NCBI RefSeq assembly: GCF_017639205.1
Contig: NZ_CP071139.1
Location: 5,703,501-5,767,500 of the forward strand
Source of the DNA: Streptomyces nojiriensis
GTDB taxonomy: Bacteria; Actinomycetota; Actinomycetes; Streptomycetales; Streptomycetaceae
Direction: 5' to 3'
DNA length: 64,000 bases
Position 1 is the stretch's first letter; every line of letters starts with the position of its first letter. The translations under genes were made by a program, and so were the position numbers. Positions 32,480 to 42,009 of the stretch are shown one piece after another. The notes beneath the pieces are model-generated. The model was not told the DNA's origin. It did no database searches and saw only the letters and a program-made list of their open reading frames with translations.

Positions 32480-34753
32480 ATGGGCCGAGCAGAAGTGCGT
32501 AAGGCGCAGCAGCAGCGCGGTGCGCGGCGTGCGCCGAGCGGACGCGCGCAGGGCACCGAGGGAAGCGGAAGTACCGGCAAACGCACCGGCATACGCCGCT
32601 TCTTCACCTGGAAGAAGATCCTGGGCACGTTCTTCGGGCTGGCCCTGCTCGGCATGGGCGCGCTGGTCGCCCTGTACTTCTATGTGGAAGAGCCGGACCC
32701 CAACAAGCAGGCGCTCCAGCAGAGCAACGTCTACAAGTACTCAGACGGCACGATCATGGCCAGCAAGGGCAAGGTCAACCGCGAGATCCTTGCGATCGAC
32801 AAGATCCCGATGGACGTGCAGGAGGCGTTCATTGCGATCGAGAACAAGTCCTTCCGCAACGACCAGGGTGTGGACTTCAAGGGTCTGGCCCGCGGTCTGT
32901 GGAACACGGCCACCGGGCGCGGCAAGGCCGGCGGCTCCACGATCACCCAGCAGTACGTCAAGAACTACTACCTGACCCAGGATCAGACGGCGAGCCGCAA
33001 GCTCAAGGAGCTGGTGATCTCCCTCAAGGTCGACCAGCGCATGAAGAAGCCCGAGATCCTCGCCGGTTACCTGAACACCAGCTACTTCGGGCGCGGCGCG
33101 TACGGCATCCAGGCGGCCGCCCAGGCCTACTACGGCGTCGACGTCGGCCAGTTGACGCTGGAACAGGGCGCCTACCTCGCCACCCTCGTCCAGGCCCCCA
33201 GCCAGTACGACTGGTCGACCGCCAGCGATGACACCAAGAAGCGGATCATGATCCGCTACAACGCCACCTTCGTGAACATGGTCGAGAACGGCAAGCTGGA
33301 CGAGGCCAAGCGCCAGACGCTGAAGTTCGCCGAGCCGATCCCGCCGCAGCCGCCGATGGGCATGGACGGCCAGAAGGGCTACCTGGTCCAGGCGGCCGAG
33401 GCCGAGCTCAACGCCCAGGGCGTCGAGCGGAAGCTGATCGACGCCGGTGGCTGGACGTTCACGCTGAACATCGACCCCAAGAAGCAGGAAGCGCTGGAGA
33501 AGGCCGTCCAGGACGAGCTGGAGTCCAAGCTCGACCGCAAGGACACCAAGGGCAAGCCCCAGGACCAGAGCGTGCAGGCCGGCGCCACCTCGGTGGACCC
33601 GAAGACCGGCGCGATCGTCGCGATGTACGGCGGCACGAGCCTGAAGGACCACTGGTCGAGCAACGCCCTGCGCAAGGACTACCAGCCGGGCTCGACCTTC
33701 AAGCCGATCGTGCTCGCCTCCGCGCTGGAGAACGGCGCGAAGACCCAGGACGGCAAGCCGATCACGCCGAACGCGCTCTACGACGGCACCAGCAAGCGGC
33801 CGGTCGTCGGCAGCGACATCCCCTTCGCCCCGCAGAACCAGGAAGACCGCAACTTCGGCACCCCGATGATGACGGTCCAGGAGGCGACCAACTTCTCGGT
33901 CAACTCCGTCTACGCGCAGATGATCGTCGACGTCGAGCCGCGCAACGTGAAGAAGACGGCCCTGGCCCTCGGCATGAAGGACCGTGAGGGCTGGCCCGAG
34001 GACAAGCCGGCCATGTCGCTCGGCACCATGAGCGCCAACACCGTGGAGATGGCCGGCGTCTACGCGACGTTCGACAACCACGGCAAGAAGGTCACGCCGA
34101 CCATCATCAAGAAGGCCGAGCACAAGGACCGCGAGGTCGCGCCGGCCCAGCCCGTCGGTTCCCAGGCCATCAGCCGCAAGACCGCCGACACCGTCACGAA
34201 GGTGCTCACGGGCGTCGTCAACGACGAGGGCGGCTCCGGCAACAAGGTCCGCAGCAGCGCCTACGAGGCCGCCGGCAAGACCGGTACCACCGAGAACAAC
34301 GTCTCCGGCTGGTTCTCCGGGTTCACCCCGGAGCTGGTCACCGTCGTCGCGATCTTCGGCGAGGAGCCCGTCACCGCCAAGCAGGTCACGCTGACCGGTA
34401 CGGCCGGCCTCGGCCGATTGGGCGGTTCCAGCTTCCCGGCCTCGATCTGGAAGGCGTACACGCTCGCCGTCCTCAAGGGCAACGCGGGCAAGTTCCAGCT
34501 GAGCGAGGCGGAGATGGGCGCCGTGCAGACGCCGTCCCGCAGCGCCTCGCCGACGCCGTCGACGTCGCCGTCCTCCAGCTCCCCGACGGCCAGCACCAGC
34601 CCGACACAGTCCCCGACGACATCCCCGTCGCCCACGGCGACCAAGACGGCCCCGACGTCGCCGGCCCCGACGACGACGACGTCCCCGTCGCCCACGGCGA
34701 CCAAGACCGGCGGTCCCAAGCCGCCGGACCCGCCGCTGGTGCCCGAGCGCTAG
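32480..34753 (+). CDS. Class A penicillin-binding protein (bifunctional transglycosylase/transpeptidase)
   Basis: A 757-residue wall-synthesis enzyme. It has a basic cytoplasmic tail (about 45 residues), one membrane helix (ILGTFFGLALLGMGALVALY), a GT51 domain (about 80-260) with AFIAIENKSFRNDQGVD and GGSTITQQYVKNYYL, and a transpeptidase domain (about 370-670) with SxxK at S405 (PGSTFKP), SxN at S473 (FSVNS) and KTG at K600 (AGKTGTTE). The GT51 motif has Glu-Asn where most members have Glu-Asp. A Ser/Thr/Pro tail of about 65 residues with repeated SPSPTATKT closes the protein. Acts outside the membrane in peptidoglycan polymerisation and cross-linking. Confidence 0.94.
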   Translation: MGRAEVRKAQQQRGARRAPSGRAQGTEGSGSTGKRTGIRRFFTWKKILGTFFGLALLGMGALVALYFYVEEPDPNKQALQQSNVYKYSDGTIMASKGKVNREILAIDKIPMDVQEAFIAIENKSFRNDQGVDFKGLARGLWNTATGRGKAGGSTITQQYVKNYYLTQDQTASRKLKELVISLKVDQRMKKPEILAGYLNTSYFGRGAYGIQAAAQAYYGVDVGQLTLEQGAYLATLVQAPSQYDWSTASDDTKKRIMIRYNATFVNMVENGKLDEAKRQTLKFAEPIPPQPPMGMDGQKGYLVQAAEAELNAQGVERKLIDAGGWTFTLNIDPKKQEALEKAVQDELESKLDRKDTKGKPQDQSVQAGATSVDPKTGAIVAMYGGTSLKDHWSSNALRKDYQPGSTFKPIVLASALENGAKTQDGKPITPNALYDGTSKRPVVGSDIPFAPQNQEDRNFGTPMMTVQEATNFSVNSVYAQMIVDVEPRNVKKTALALGMKDREGWPEDKPAMSLGTMSANTVEMAGVYATFDNHGKKVTPTIIKKAEHKDREVAPAQPVGSQAISRKTADTVTKVLTGVVNDEGGSGNKVRSSAYEAAGKTGTTENNVSGWFSGFTPELVTVVAIFGEEPVTAKQVTLTGTAGLGRLGGSSFPASIWKAYTLAVLKGNAGKFQLSEAEMGAVQTPSRSASPTPSTSPSSSSPTASTSPTQSPTTSPSPTATKTAPTSPAPTTTTSPSPTATKTGGPKPPDPPLVPER

Positions 34754-34771
34754 TCCCCGCCGGCAGATGAC

Positions 34772-34815
34772 AGACCGCCGCCCCGCAGCCTTGGAAGGCT
34801 GCGGGGCGGCGGTCT
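34772..34815. terminator. Bidirectional terminator
   Basis: Near-perfect 21-bp arms (34772-34792 and 34795-34815) forming AGACCGCCGCCCCGCAGCC and its complement, with T-rich sequence after it. It separates the PBP gene from the convergent phosphatase gene. Confidence 0.92.
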
Positions 34816-34831
34816 TTCCGTCGTCGCGCGA

Positions 34832-37108
34832 TCAGCGCCGCTCGGGCGTCCCCGGCAGCGACAGTTCGAACCAGACGACCTTTCCGCTGCTGAGCCGCGT
34901 CGCACCCCAGCGCCGGGCCATCCGGTTGACCAGGAACAGGCCGCGGCCGCCCTCGTCGGTGTCCCGCGCCCGGCGCTGGCGCGGCAGCTGCGGCGAGTCG
35001 TCACCGACCTCGCAGCGCAGTACGTCCGTACGCAGCAGGCGCAGGGTCACGGGCCGCTCCGCGTACCGGACGGCATTGGTGACCACCTCGCTGACCAGCA
35101 GCTCCAGCGAGTCCTCGAGCTCCTCCAGGCCCCACCGGGCCAGCGCCCGGCGGGCGAACCGGCGGGCCCGGCCCGGGGCGGTCTCCTCCGGGTCCAGGAA
35201 CCAGTACGCGACGTCGCTCGGCGCGATCCCGTCGAACCGGGCCGCGAGCAGCGCGATGTCGTCGTCCCGGTCGCCCGGGCCGAGCATGTCCAGCACGTCG
35301 TCGCAGAGGGCCTCCAGCGGCGGCGGGTGGTCCAGGCCGGTCAGCTGGGCGGTGGTGGCGAGGCGCTCGCGGAGCTGCTCGATACCGGTCCACACGTCCC
35401 GCAGGCGCGACTCCACCAGGCCGTCGGTGTAGAGCAGCAGGGTGCCCCCGGCGGGCGCGTCCAGCTCCACGGCCTCGAAGTCCACGCCGCCGACGCCGAT
35501 GGGGGCGCCGGGGGGTACGCGGAGCACCTCCGCGCGGCCGCCCAGGTGCAGCAGCACCGGCGGCGGATGGCCGGCGTTGGCGATGGTGATCCGGTGCGCG
35601 ACGGGATCGTAGACGGCGTACAGGCAGGTGGCCATGCGGTCGGAGCCGAGGCGCTGCGCCTGCTCGTCCAGGTGGTGCAGCACCTCGGCGGGCGGCAGGT
35701 CCAGCTGCGCGAGGGTCTGCGCGGTGGTGCGCAGCTGGCCCATGATCGCGGCGGAGGTCATGGAATGGCCCATGACGTCACCGACGACGAGCGCGACGCG
35801 GCTGCCGGGCAGCGGTATGGCGTCGTACCAGTCGCCGCCGACCCGTGCCGTCTCGGCGGCGGGCAGGTAGCGGGAGGCGAGCCGCACGCCGGTGGGCTGC
35901 GGGAGGCTGTCGGGCAGCATGGTGCGCTGCAGCTCGTCGGCGATGTACGCCTCACGGCCGTACAGGACCGCCTTGTCGATGCCGAGCGCCGTGTGGGTGG
36001 CCAGCTGGGCGGCGACCAGGAGGTCGTTCTGCTCGAAGGCGGGCCGCTCGGGGCTGCGCAGGAAGACGGCGGCGCCGATCACCCGGCGGCGGCCGCGCAG
36101 GGGCGCGAGGACGGCCCGGTTGCCGCGCGGCAGCGGGTGGTCCACGCCGAGCAGCTCGGGCAGCGCGGCCCGGGCGGCGGCGGAGGACCCGAAGACGGGC
36201 CGTACGCCGCGCAGCACCTCGGCGAGCGCGCCGCCGGGCCGGATCTCGCACAGCTCGGCCGCGGGCAGGTCACCCTGCGGGCCGACCAGCGGCAACTGGC
36301 TGAAGTCGAGCTCGCCGGTGGCCCCCGCGGCCCCGGCGAGGTCCATCCCCGCGCCGATGGTGCTGCTGATGTCCGTCAGGTCGTCGATCGGCCGGAGCCG
36401 GTCGGTGCGCCGGAGCCTTAAAACGACCGGGCCGACGGGCCGCTCGTCGCCGACCGGGAGCGGGTCGCGCAGATAGACGAGGATGGCGTCCGAGAAGGTC
36501 GGCACGGTGGCCCGGCACAGCCCCAGCACGATCTCGTCGAGGTCGATGCCGCGGGCGATCCGCCGGGTGGCGGCGCCGACGAACCGCAGCCGGTCCCCCT
36601 CGCGGCGTGCGGCGGTCGCCTCCCCGGAGGGTACGGCGCCCCCGCCACCCCCGTGGCGTCCGGCTCCGCCGTCACCGCCCGTGATCGTGCCGGCCGGCGG
36701 GCCGTCGCCGTCATCGGTCATGTCGTCACTCCCGCCGCGCGGGCGCGGCGCCTCGGCGGGACCATCGTGCCCGGCCGCCCCGGCCGACGCGTCGAGGGCG
36801 CTCGCACCGGGCCGCGGACGGGCCGCGCCCCGGCCGGGCTCGGCCGCGGCCGGTACCTCGCCGGAGGCGGCCGCGTTGCGGCGGGGCCGGGGGAGCCCGG
36901 CGCCGCCGCCCGCGCCCGCCGCGGAGCGGGCCGCGCGCGCGTCGGAGGCCGCGGCGGCGCTGCCGCCCGGCTCCGGGCCCGTGCCCGGCGCATGCGTGCG
37001 TACGGCCTCGGTGGCGGCGATGGGCGCCTTGCCGTGGCCGGGCTCGTCCGTACCTCCGCCGGAGGCGACGGGCTGCGGGCCCTCCTGGGAGGTGGGGTAC
37101 TCCGTCAC
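34832..37108 (-). CDS. SpoIIE-type PP2C phosphatase with GAF and HATPase domains
   Basis: A 758-residue putative regulator of the partner-switching type. An Ala/Gly/Pro-rich disordered N-terminus (about 1-175) precedes a GAF-like sensor (about 185-385), a SpoIIE/PP2C phosphatase domain (about 395-600) with metal-site phrases VGGDWYDAIPLPG, VVGDVMGHSM and TDGLVESR, and a C-terminal GHKL/anti-sigma kinase domain (about 620-750) with LVSEVVTNAVRYAE and DEGGRGLFLVNRMA. Such proteins act on anti-sigma-factor antagonists in stress signalling. GTG 37108 is the usual start for this family but its ribosome-binding site is weak, so the N-terminus is uncertain. Confidence 0.88.
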   Translation of the reverse strand: MTEYPTSQEGPQPVASGGGTDEPGHGKAPIAATEAVRTHAPGTGPEPGGSAAAASDARAARSAAGAGGGAGLPRPRRNAAASGEVPAAAEPGRGAARPRPGASALDASAGAAGHDGPAEAPRPRGGSDDMTDDGDGPPAGTITGGDGGAGRHGGGGGAVPSGEATAARREGDRLRFVGAATRRIARGIDLDEIVLGLCRATVPTFSDAILVYLRDPLPVGDERPVGPVVLRLRRTDRLRPIDDLTDISSTIGAGMDLAGAAGATGELDFSQLPLVGPQGDLPAAELCEIRPGGALAEVLRGVRPVFGSSAAARAALPELLGVDHPLPRGNRAVLAPLRGRRRVIGAAVFLRSPERPAFEQNDLLVAAQLATHTALGIDKAVLYGREAYIADELQRTMLPDSLPQPTGVRLASRYLPAAETARVGGDWYDAIPLPGSRVALVVGDVMGHSMTSAAIMGQLRTTAQTLAQLDLPPAEVLHHLDEQAQRLGSDRMATCLYAVYDPVAHRITIANAGHPPPVLLHLGGRAEVLRVPPGAPIGVGGVDFEAVELDAPAGGTLLLYTDGLVESRLRDVWTGIEQLRERLATTAQLTGLDHPPPLEALCDDVLDMLGPGDRDDDIALLAARFDGIAPSDVAYWFLDPEETAPGRARRFARRALARWGLEELEDSLELLVSEVVTNAVRYAERPVTLRLLRTDVLRCEVGDDSPQLPRQRRARDTDEGGRGLFLVNRMARRWGATRLSSGKVVWFELSLPGTPERR

Positions 37109-37417
37109 GCGTGGATTTCCGTCCGTTTGCGCTCGATGTGCGCTGCACTCAACTCGGTCAGTCGCGGTATACCCGCTCAGCGGCCCGGGCACCATCACCC
37201 CGAGGTTCCTGCCCCAAACTTCTCTCCCAACCTCCGGCCGGGAGGCGCCCCTGACGGACCCCCGCCCCCTCGTCGCCTCTCGTCGTGCGTCCGACCTCCG
37301 GTCAGATCCCGTGTGCGGAGCGGCACTTGCGCGGTGGTACGGCGACCGCACCGTTCCGCGCGCGTGACCTCGTGGAGGACGATCCTACGTTTGAACCCTG
37401 GGGGCGCATCAAGGGTC
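37109..37417. other. Intergenic region upstream of the phosphatase gene
   Basis: 309 bp between two minus-strand genes, presumably carrying the phosphatase promoter. The stretch 37190-37340 is pyrimidine-rich on the plus strand. An upstream extension of the phosphatase frame runs through it without stops, but lacks protein-like composition. No repeat or RNA gene seen. Confidence 0.5.
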
Positions 37418-38137
37418 TCATGAGGTCATATGCGCCGGGGTGATGTCCCAGTCATCCGGAAGGGCCGGAATCCTCCAGGCCGGATCCGGCCGCCAGTCCT
37501 CCCAGCCGCCGGAGAAGGGGACTCCCCATTCCTCGATCACCCCGACCGCCGCGCGGCCCGCCTCCCTCACCCGGTCGGCCTGCTCACGGTCCATCAGGCC
37601 GCACCGCTGCGCCTGCGCGAACTCGTCCTCGTCCAGCCACTTCCAACTGCGGTCCGGGTAGACGGCGATGTCCAGGAAGTGGTCAACGGAGTCCACTCCG
37701 CCGGCCCAGCGCGAGCGCGGCTCCTCCAGGTTGACGTACCAGTTCTTGAACTGCCAGCCGGGGCCCCAGAACAGCCACACCGACCAGGAGTCCCCGGGCC
37801 GGGCCAGTTTCAGGACACCGCCGCCGAACCATCGCGACCGTACGGTCGTGCGCGGCGCCGTGTAGCGGGTGGCGAGCGGTTCCTCGTGGACGGAGGTGCC
37901 GTCGGCGAGGACCGGCTTGACGCATTCGGTGCCGGGGGCCATCCACACCGCCAGCAGCTCGTCCGTGTCCTGGACCACGGTCACCGGGCGGCAGATGTGG
38001 ACCGGGCCCTTCAGTCCCGGGGCGTGATCGCGGTAGCGCCAGAGGATCTGCTCCCCGGGTGCCCAGCGCGGACCCCGCGCGGTGCCCCGCGGCGCGCTCC
38101 GCGCCGCGGAGTTCCCGGGCTTGAAAGTACCTGTCAT
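37418..38137 (-). CDS. DUF402 family protein
   Basis: A 239-residue protein with a DUF402 barrel (about 45-200). Family phrases are GEQILWRYRDHAPGLKGPVH, WQFKNWYVNLEEPRSRW and the acidic block DHFLDIAVYPDRSWKWLDED. The Trp-rich, acidic core resembles characterised DUF402 nucleoside di/triphosphatases of Gram-positive bacteria. Whether this longer actinobacterial member is a phosphatase is not known. It is a monocistronic gene between the phosphatase and fumarase genes. Confidence 0.85.
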   Translation of the reverse strand: MTGTFKPGNSAARSAPRGTARGPRWAPGEQILWRYRDHAPGLKGPVHICRPVTVVQDTDELLAVWMAPGTECVKPVLADGTSVHEEPLATRYTAPRTTVRSRWFGGGVLKLARPGDSWSVWLFWGPGWQFKNWYVNLEEPRSRWAGGVDSVDHFLDIAVYPDRSWKWLDEDEFAQAQRCGLMDREQADRVREAGRAAVGVIEEWGVPFSGGWEDWRPDPAWRIPALPDDWDITPAHMTS

Positions 38138-38249
38138 GCGCAGATCTTAGGGCGGGGGTCCCCGCGCCCGCTGCGGCGCAGGTCACCGGGGGGTTCGGCG
38201 ATGACAATCGACCGGATCCGGCCCCCGTCCGCGGGTGCGGTCGGACGGG

Positions 38250-39653
38250 TCAGGGATGCGTCATGCGCAGGACGTCGAGGGCCTCGTCGAGCTGCTCCAG
38301 GGTGAGGGCGCCGCGCTCCACGTACCCGGACTCCAGGACCACCTCCCTGATCGTCTTGCGCTCGGCGAGGGACCTCTTGGCGACCTTGGCGGCCTCCTCG
38401 TAGCCGATGTAGCGGTTCAGCGGGGTGACCACGGAGGGCGAGGACTCGGCGTATTCCCTGGCCCGGGCCTCGTTGGCAGTGATCCCGTCGATCGTGCGGT
38501 CGGCCAGCAGGCGGCTCACGCTGCCGAGCAGGCGGATCGATTCGAGGAGGTTCCTGGCCATCACCGGGAGCATCACATTCAGCTCGAAATTGCCGGCCGC
38601 GCCCGCCACGGCGACGGCCGCGTCGTTCCCCATGACCTGTGCGGCGACCATCAGGACGGCCTCCGGCACCACCGGATTGACCTTCCCGGGCATGATCGAG
38701 GAGCCCGGCTGGAGATCCGGGAGATTGATTTCGGCCAAACCGGTGCGCGGTCCGGAAGCCATCCAGCGGAGGTCGTTGGAGATCTTGGTGAGGGAGACGG
38801 CGATCGTGCGGAGCATTCCGGAGGTTTCCACGAGGGCGTCCCGGGCCCCCTGCGCCTCGAAGTGGTCGCGGGCCTCGGTCAGCGGCAGCCCCGTCGTGGC
38901 GGCGACCTCGGCGATCACCGCGGCGGAGAACCCGGGCGGGGTGTTGATGCCGGTGCCCACCGCGGTGCCGCCCAGCGGCAGCTCGGCCAGCCGCGGCAGG
39001 GCCGCCCGCAGCCGCTCGACGCCGTAGCGGATCTGGACGGCGTACCCGCCGAACTCCTGGCCGAGGGTGACCGGGGTGGCGTCCATCAGATGGGTCCGCC
39101 CGGCCTTGACGACCTGGGCGAACTCGGCGGCCTTGCGCTCCAGCGCGGCCGCCAGGTGCTCCAGGGCCGGGATCAGCTCGCCGGTGACGGCGGCGGTGGC
39201 GGCGATGTGGATGGACGAGGGGAACACGTCGTTGGAGCTCTGCGAGGCGTTGACGTGGTCGTTGGGGTGGACCTCGCGGCCCAGGCGCTCGGTGGCCAGG
39301 GTGGCGATCACCTCGTTGGTGTTCATGTTGGACGAGGTCCCGGATCCGGTCTGGAAGACGTCCACGGGGAAGTGGTCGTCCCAGCGGCCGTCCGCGACCT
39401 CGTCGGCGGCGGAGCGGATCGCGTCGGCGGTGTCCTGGTCCACCACTCCGAGCTTCGCGTTCACCGCGGCCGCGGCGGCCTTGATCCGGGCGAGCGCCTC
39501 GATGTGGGCGCGCTCCAACCGCTGCCCGGAGATGGGGAAGTTCTCCACCGCGCGCTGGGTCTGGGCACGCCATTTGGCGTGCCGGGGAACCCGTACGTCA
39601 CCCATGGAGTCGTGCTCGGTCCGGAACGCGTCGGCCTGCTGGTCATCCGTCAT
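38250..39653 (-). CDS. fumC: Class II fumarate hydratase
   Basis: A 467-residue oxygen-stable fumarase converting fumarate and L-malate in the TCA cycle, a homotetramer in the cytosol. Conserved regions are GSGTSSNMNTNEVIA, HPNDHVNASQSSNDVFP, KAGRTHLMDATPVTLGQE and the superfamily signature GSSIMPGKVNP. ATG 39653 has GGAGG 8 bases upstream. The window also contains a class I enzyme at 44915-46582, so the strain has both types within 7 kb, a known Streptomyces arrangement. Confidence 0.96.
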   Translation of the reverse strand: MTDDQQADAFRTEHDSMGDVRVPRHAKWRAQTQRAVENFPISGQRLERAHIEALARIKAAAAAVNAKLGVVDQDTADAIRSAADEVADGRWDDHFPVDVFQTGSGTSSNMNTNEVIATLATERLGREVHPNDHVNASQSSNDVFPSSIHIAATAAVTGELIPALEHLAAALERKAAEFAQVVKAGRTHLMDATPVTLGQEFGGYAVQIRYGVERLRAALPRLAELPLGGTAVGTGINTPPGFSAAVIAEVAATTGLPLTEARDHFEAQGARDALVETSGMLRTIAVSLTKISNDLRWMASGPRTGLAEINLPDLQPGSSIMPGKVNPVVPEAVLMVAAQVMGNDAAVAVAGAAGNFELNVMLPVMARNLLESIRLLGSVSRLLADRTIDGITANEARAREYAESSPSVVTPLNRYIGYEEAAKVAKRSLAERKTIREVVLESGYVERGALTLEQLDEALDVLRMTHP

Positions 39654-39762
39654 TTCTGTGACCTCCTCAAAAAGTTGAGCAATCGTCTTGTTCGAAGTGT
39701 TCCCAACTCGCCTACCGGCCAGTAAATACCGGGGGTAACACCCACTTCCGGGGAGGCGTTCC

Positions 39763-41292
39763 ATGGCACGTTCCCGTACGAGACCCATGCTCAGATCTAC
39801 CTTCGCCGCCGCCCTGGCGATCGCGGCCGCCCTGGGTGGTGTCACCGCCGTCACCCCCATGGCCCAGGCGGCACCCGCCTCCGGCTCCGTCGCCGTGCCG
39901 CTGTCGCCCGAGCTGGAGGCCATCCGGGCCGCAGAGGCCACCAAGATCTACGGCGATCCTGCCGTACGTCCGCTGAACGAGCGCAAAACAGGCTTGATCT
40001 CGCTGGGCGACAGCGAGATTTCGGGCGAAGGCGTCGGCAACTACGACCCCGCGACCAACACGCCGAACAACCAGTGCCACCGCTCGCCGGACTCGGCGAT
40101 CCACCGCACCGGCATACCGGCCGACCTGACCTTCAACGTCGCCTGCTCCGGCGGCTACACCGGCAACATCAGGATCGGCGGAGCCAAGCAGTACGCCGAC
40201 GAGCTGGTGCAGAGCGACAACCTGGCCGTCAAGGCGCGCAACACGAAGATCAAGATGGTCCTGCTGGTCGCCGGGGCCAACGACGACCTGCAGTTCGGCC
40301 CGGTCATGACCGACTGCGTGACCCGCTGGGTGCTCAGCCAGGGCACCTGCGAGCCCAAGTACGGGCCCGGCTGGCAGGCGCGGGTCGACGGCCTGAAGCC
40401 CAAGGTGGAGGCCACGGTCGCGGACCTCAGGACCGTCATGCGCGACGCCGGCTACGCAGACTCCGACTACAAGCTCGTCGTGATGGGCTACCCCAGCCCC
40501 ATCGGGCCCGACTTCTACGACAACCCGAACTTCCCCGGCAAGCTGCCCGGCGGCTGCGCCGGCTACGACTCCGACGCCGCCTGGGGCCGCAACTACGCGG
40601 TGCCCGCCTTCGAGAAGGGCATGCGCGCGGCGGCCCTCGCCTCCGGCGCGGTCTACCTGGACAACTCGCGGCTCTTCCACGGCCACGAGGTCTGCATGGA
40701 GGACACCTGGGCCCGCGGCCTCTACCTGGACCTCGGGGACCACTTCCCGTGGGACGAGAACACCGCCCGCCAGTCCTTCCACCCCAACTACCGCGGCCAC
40801 GGCGCCTTCGCGTCGTGCCTGACCCAGCTCTACGACTCGGGCCTGCGCGAGGCCTCCTGCGCCGACCCCGCGAGCACCGGGACGCCCGTCCTGCAGGCCG
40901 GGGCCTGGGACGACACGTACAAGGCCCTCAGGAACGAGGCCACCGGCAACTGCCTGGACTCCTTCGGCGGCGCCAGCGCGAACGGGACCAGGATCGTCGG
41001 ATGGGACTGCCACGGCGGTCGAAACCAGGGCTGGTGGTACGACGGCGTCCGCAGGTCCGTCCACATCGAACTCACCCAGGACCGCTGCCTCGACGCCCCC
41101 GGCGCCAACTACGGCCCCGGCACCGGCCTGATCATCTGGAACTGCCACGGCGGCGCGAACCAGCAGTTCGTCCGCGACGGCGCCACCTTCCGCCCCGCCG
41201 CCGCCCCGGGCATGTGCCTGACGGTGGCCGCCGCCCACGAGCCGCTGCGCCTGCAGACGTGCAACGGGTCCGCCGACCAGCGCTTCGTGTAA
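39763..41292 (+). CDS. Secreted SGNH hydrolase with ricin-type lectin domain
   Basis: A 509-residue exported esterase/lipase-like enzyme. The signal peptide ends near MAQA (about residue 36). The SGNH domain (about 75-370) has nucleophile S84 in SLGDSEISGEGVG, an oxyanion Asn in AGANDD and the catalytic HPNYRGH near the end. A C-terminal ricin B beta-trefoil (about 380-509) shows the QxW-type phrases NQGWW, NQQFV and DQRFV with paired cysteines. The lectin probably targets the enzyme to glycans. GGGGAGG precedes ATG. It is divergent from fumC. Confidence 0.92.
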   Translation: MARSRTRPMLRSTFAAALAIAAALGGVTAVTPMAQAAPASGSVAVPLSPELEAIRAAEATKIYGDPAVRPLNERKTGLISLGDSEISGEGVGNYDPATNTPNNQCHRSPDSAIHRTGIPADLTFNVACSGGYTGNIRIGGAKQYADELVQSDNLAVKARNTKIKMVLLVAGANDDLQFGPVMTDCVTRWVLSQGTCEPKYGPGWQARVDGLKPKVEATVADLRTVMRDAGYADSDYKLVVMGYPSPIGPDFYDNPNFPGKLPGGCAGYDSDAAWGRNYAVPAFEKGMRAAALASGAVYLDNSRLFHGHEVCMEDTWARGLYLDLGDHFPWDENTARQSFHPNYRGHGAFASCLTQLYDSGLREASCADPASTGTPVLQAGAWDDTYKALRNEATGNCLDSFGGASANGTRIVGWDCHGGRNQGWWYDGVRRSVHIELTQDRCLDAPGANYGPGTGLIIWNCHGGANQQFVRDGATFRPAAAPGMCLTVAAAHEPLRLQTCNGSADQRFV

Positions 41293-41319
41293 CCGCCCCG
41301 CACCCGCAGACCCCCCGCG

Positions 41320-41347
41320 CCCGGCCGGCGCACCCCGGCCGGGTGTT
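41320..41347 (+). terminator. Terminator of the SGNH hydrolase gene
   Basis: Stem CCCGGCC (41320-41326) with GGCCGGG (41337-41343), then TGTTT. It lies 28 bp after the stop. Confidence 0.65.
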
Positions 41348-41469
41348 TCCATGCCGGGCGCCCGATGCCGTGCAGACGTTCTCGTGTTCGGCGAACGTAT
41401 GTCCGCTGATCGGAGGGGGTGTTGTGGCAGGGTGACCGTGGCCCCCGGCCTCCGGTGGGCGCCGACCCG

Positions 41470-41967
41470 ATGCCCCGCTCCCACGTAAGGGTGAGTCCGA
41501 TCCTCGTAGCAGTCGCAGCCCTCCTCCTGGCCCTCCCGGCCGGTGCCTTCCTCCTCGTCAAGGTGGTGCACCTGCTGGCCACCCGAAGACCGGGCATGAG
41601 CCGCGGCGCCGTCGGCCCCTGGGTGGAATGGGCCTTCGCCTGCCTGGGCATCGCCGTCCTCGCCTATGCCCTCGGCGGCCTTGGCGGCATCAACTCCCGC
41701 CCCACGCGGCCCTGTCTCGCAGAACAAGCCGCGCAGTTCGGCCCCCAGTCCTATCGGACGCCCGACGCCGACATAAAGATCACCTCGCGGTACTTCCCCC
41801 TGTCGACGGTGTGCACGTTCCCGGGCGGCCCCAGCGTCGAGCTCGTCCCGGTGTGGACCAACCCCCTGATCGTGGCCGCGCTGGCCGGCGTCGCCGCCTG
41901 CGGGGTGGGTGCCGTACGCGCCGGCTCCTCGTCGAGGTCCTCGCGCACCGCGGGGCAGTGGGCCTGA
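41470..41967 (+). CDS. Hypothetical membrane protein
   Basis: A 165-residue protein with three predicted helices: ILVAVAALLLALPAGAFLLV, WVEWAFACLGIAVLAYALGG and a C-terminal LIVAALAGVAACGVGAV. An extracytoplasmic loop of about 60 residues between the second and third helices has two cysteines (RPCLAEQ, STVCTF). Family not recognised. The start is uncertain: ATG 41470 has a poor ribosome-binding site, while an upstream in-frame GTG at 41419 lies too close to GGAGG (41412-41416). Confidence 0.65.
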   Translation: MPRSHVRVSPILVAVAALLLALPAGAFLLVKVVHLLATRRPGMSRGAVGPWVEWAFACLGIAVLAYALGGLGGINSRPTRPCLAEQAAQFGPQSYRTPDADIKITSRYFPLSTVCTFPGGPSVELVPVWTNPLIVAALAGVAACGVGAVRAGSSSRSSRTAGQWA

Positions 41968-42009
41968 CCGGCCCCGGCCCCGGCCCCGGTTTCCGTCCCG
42001 GGGCCCGCG

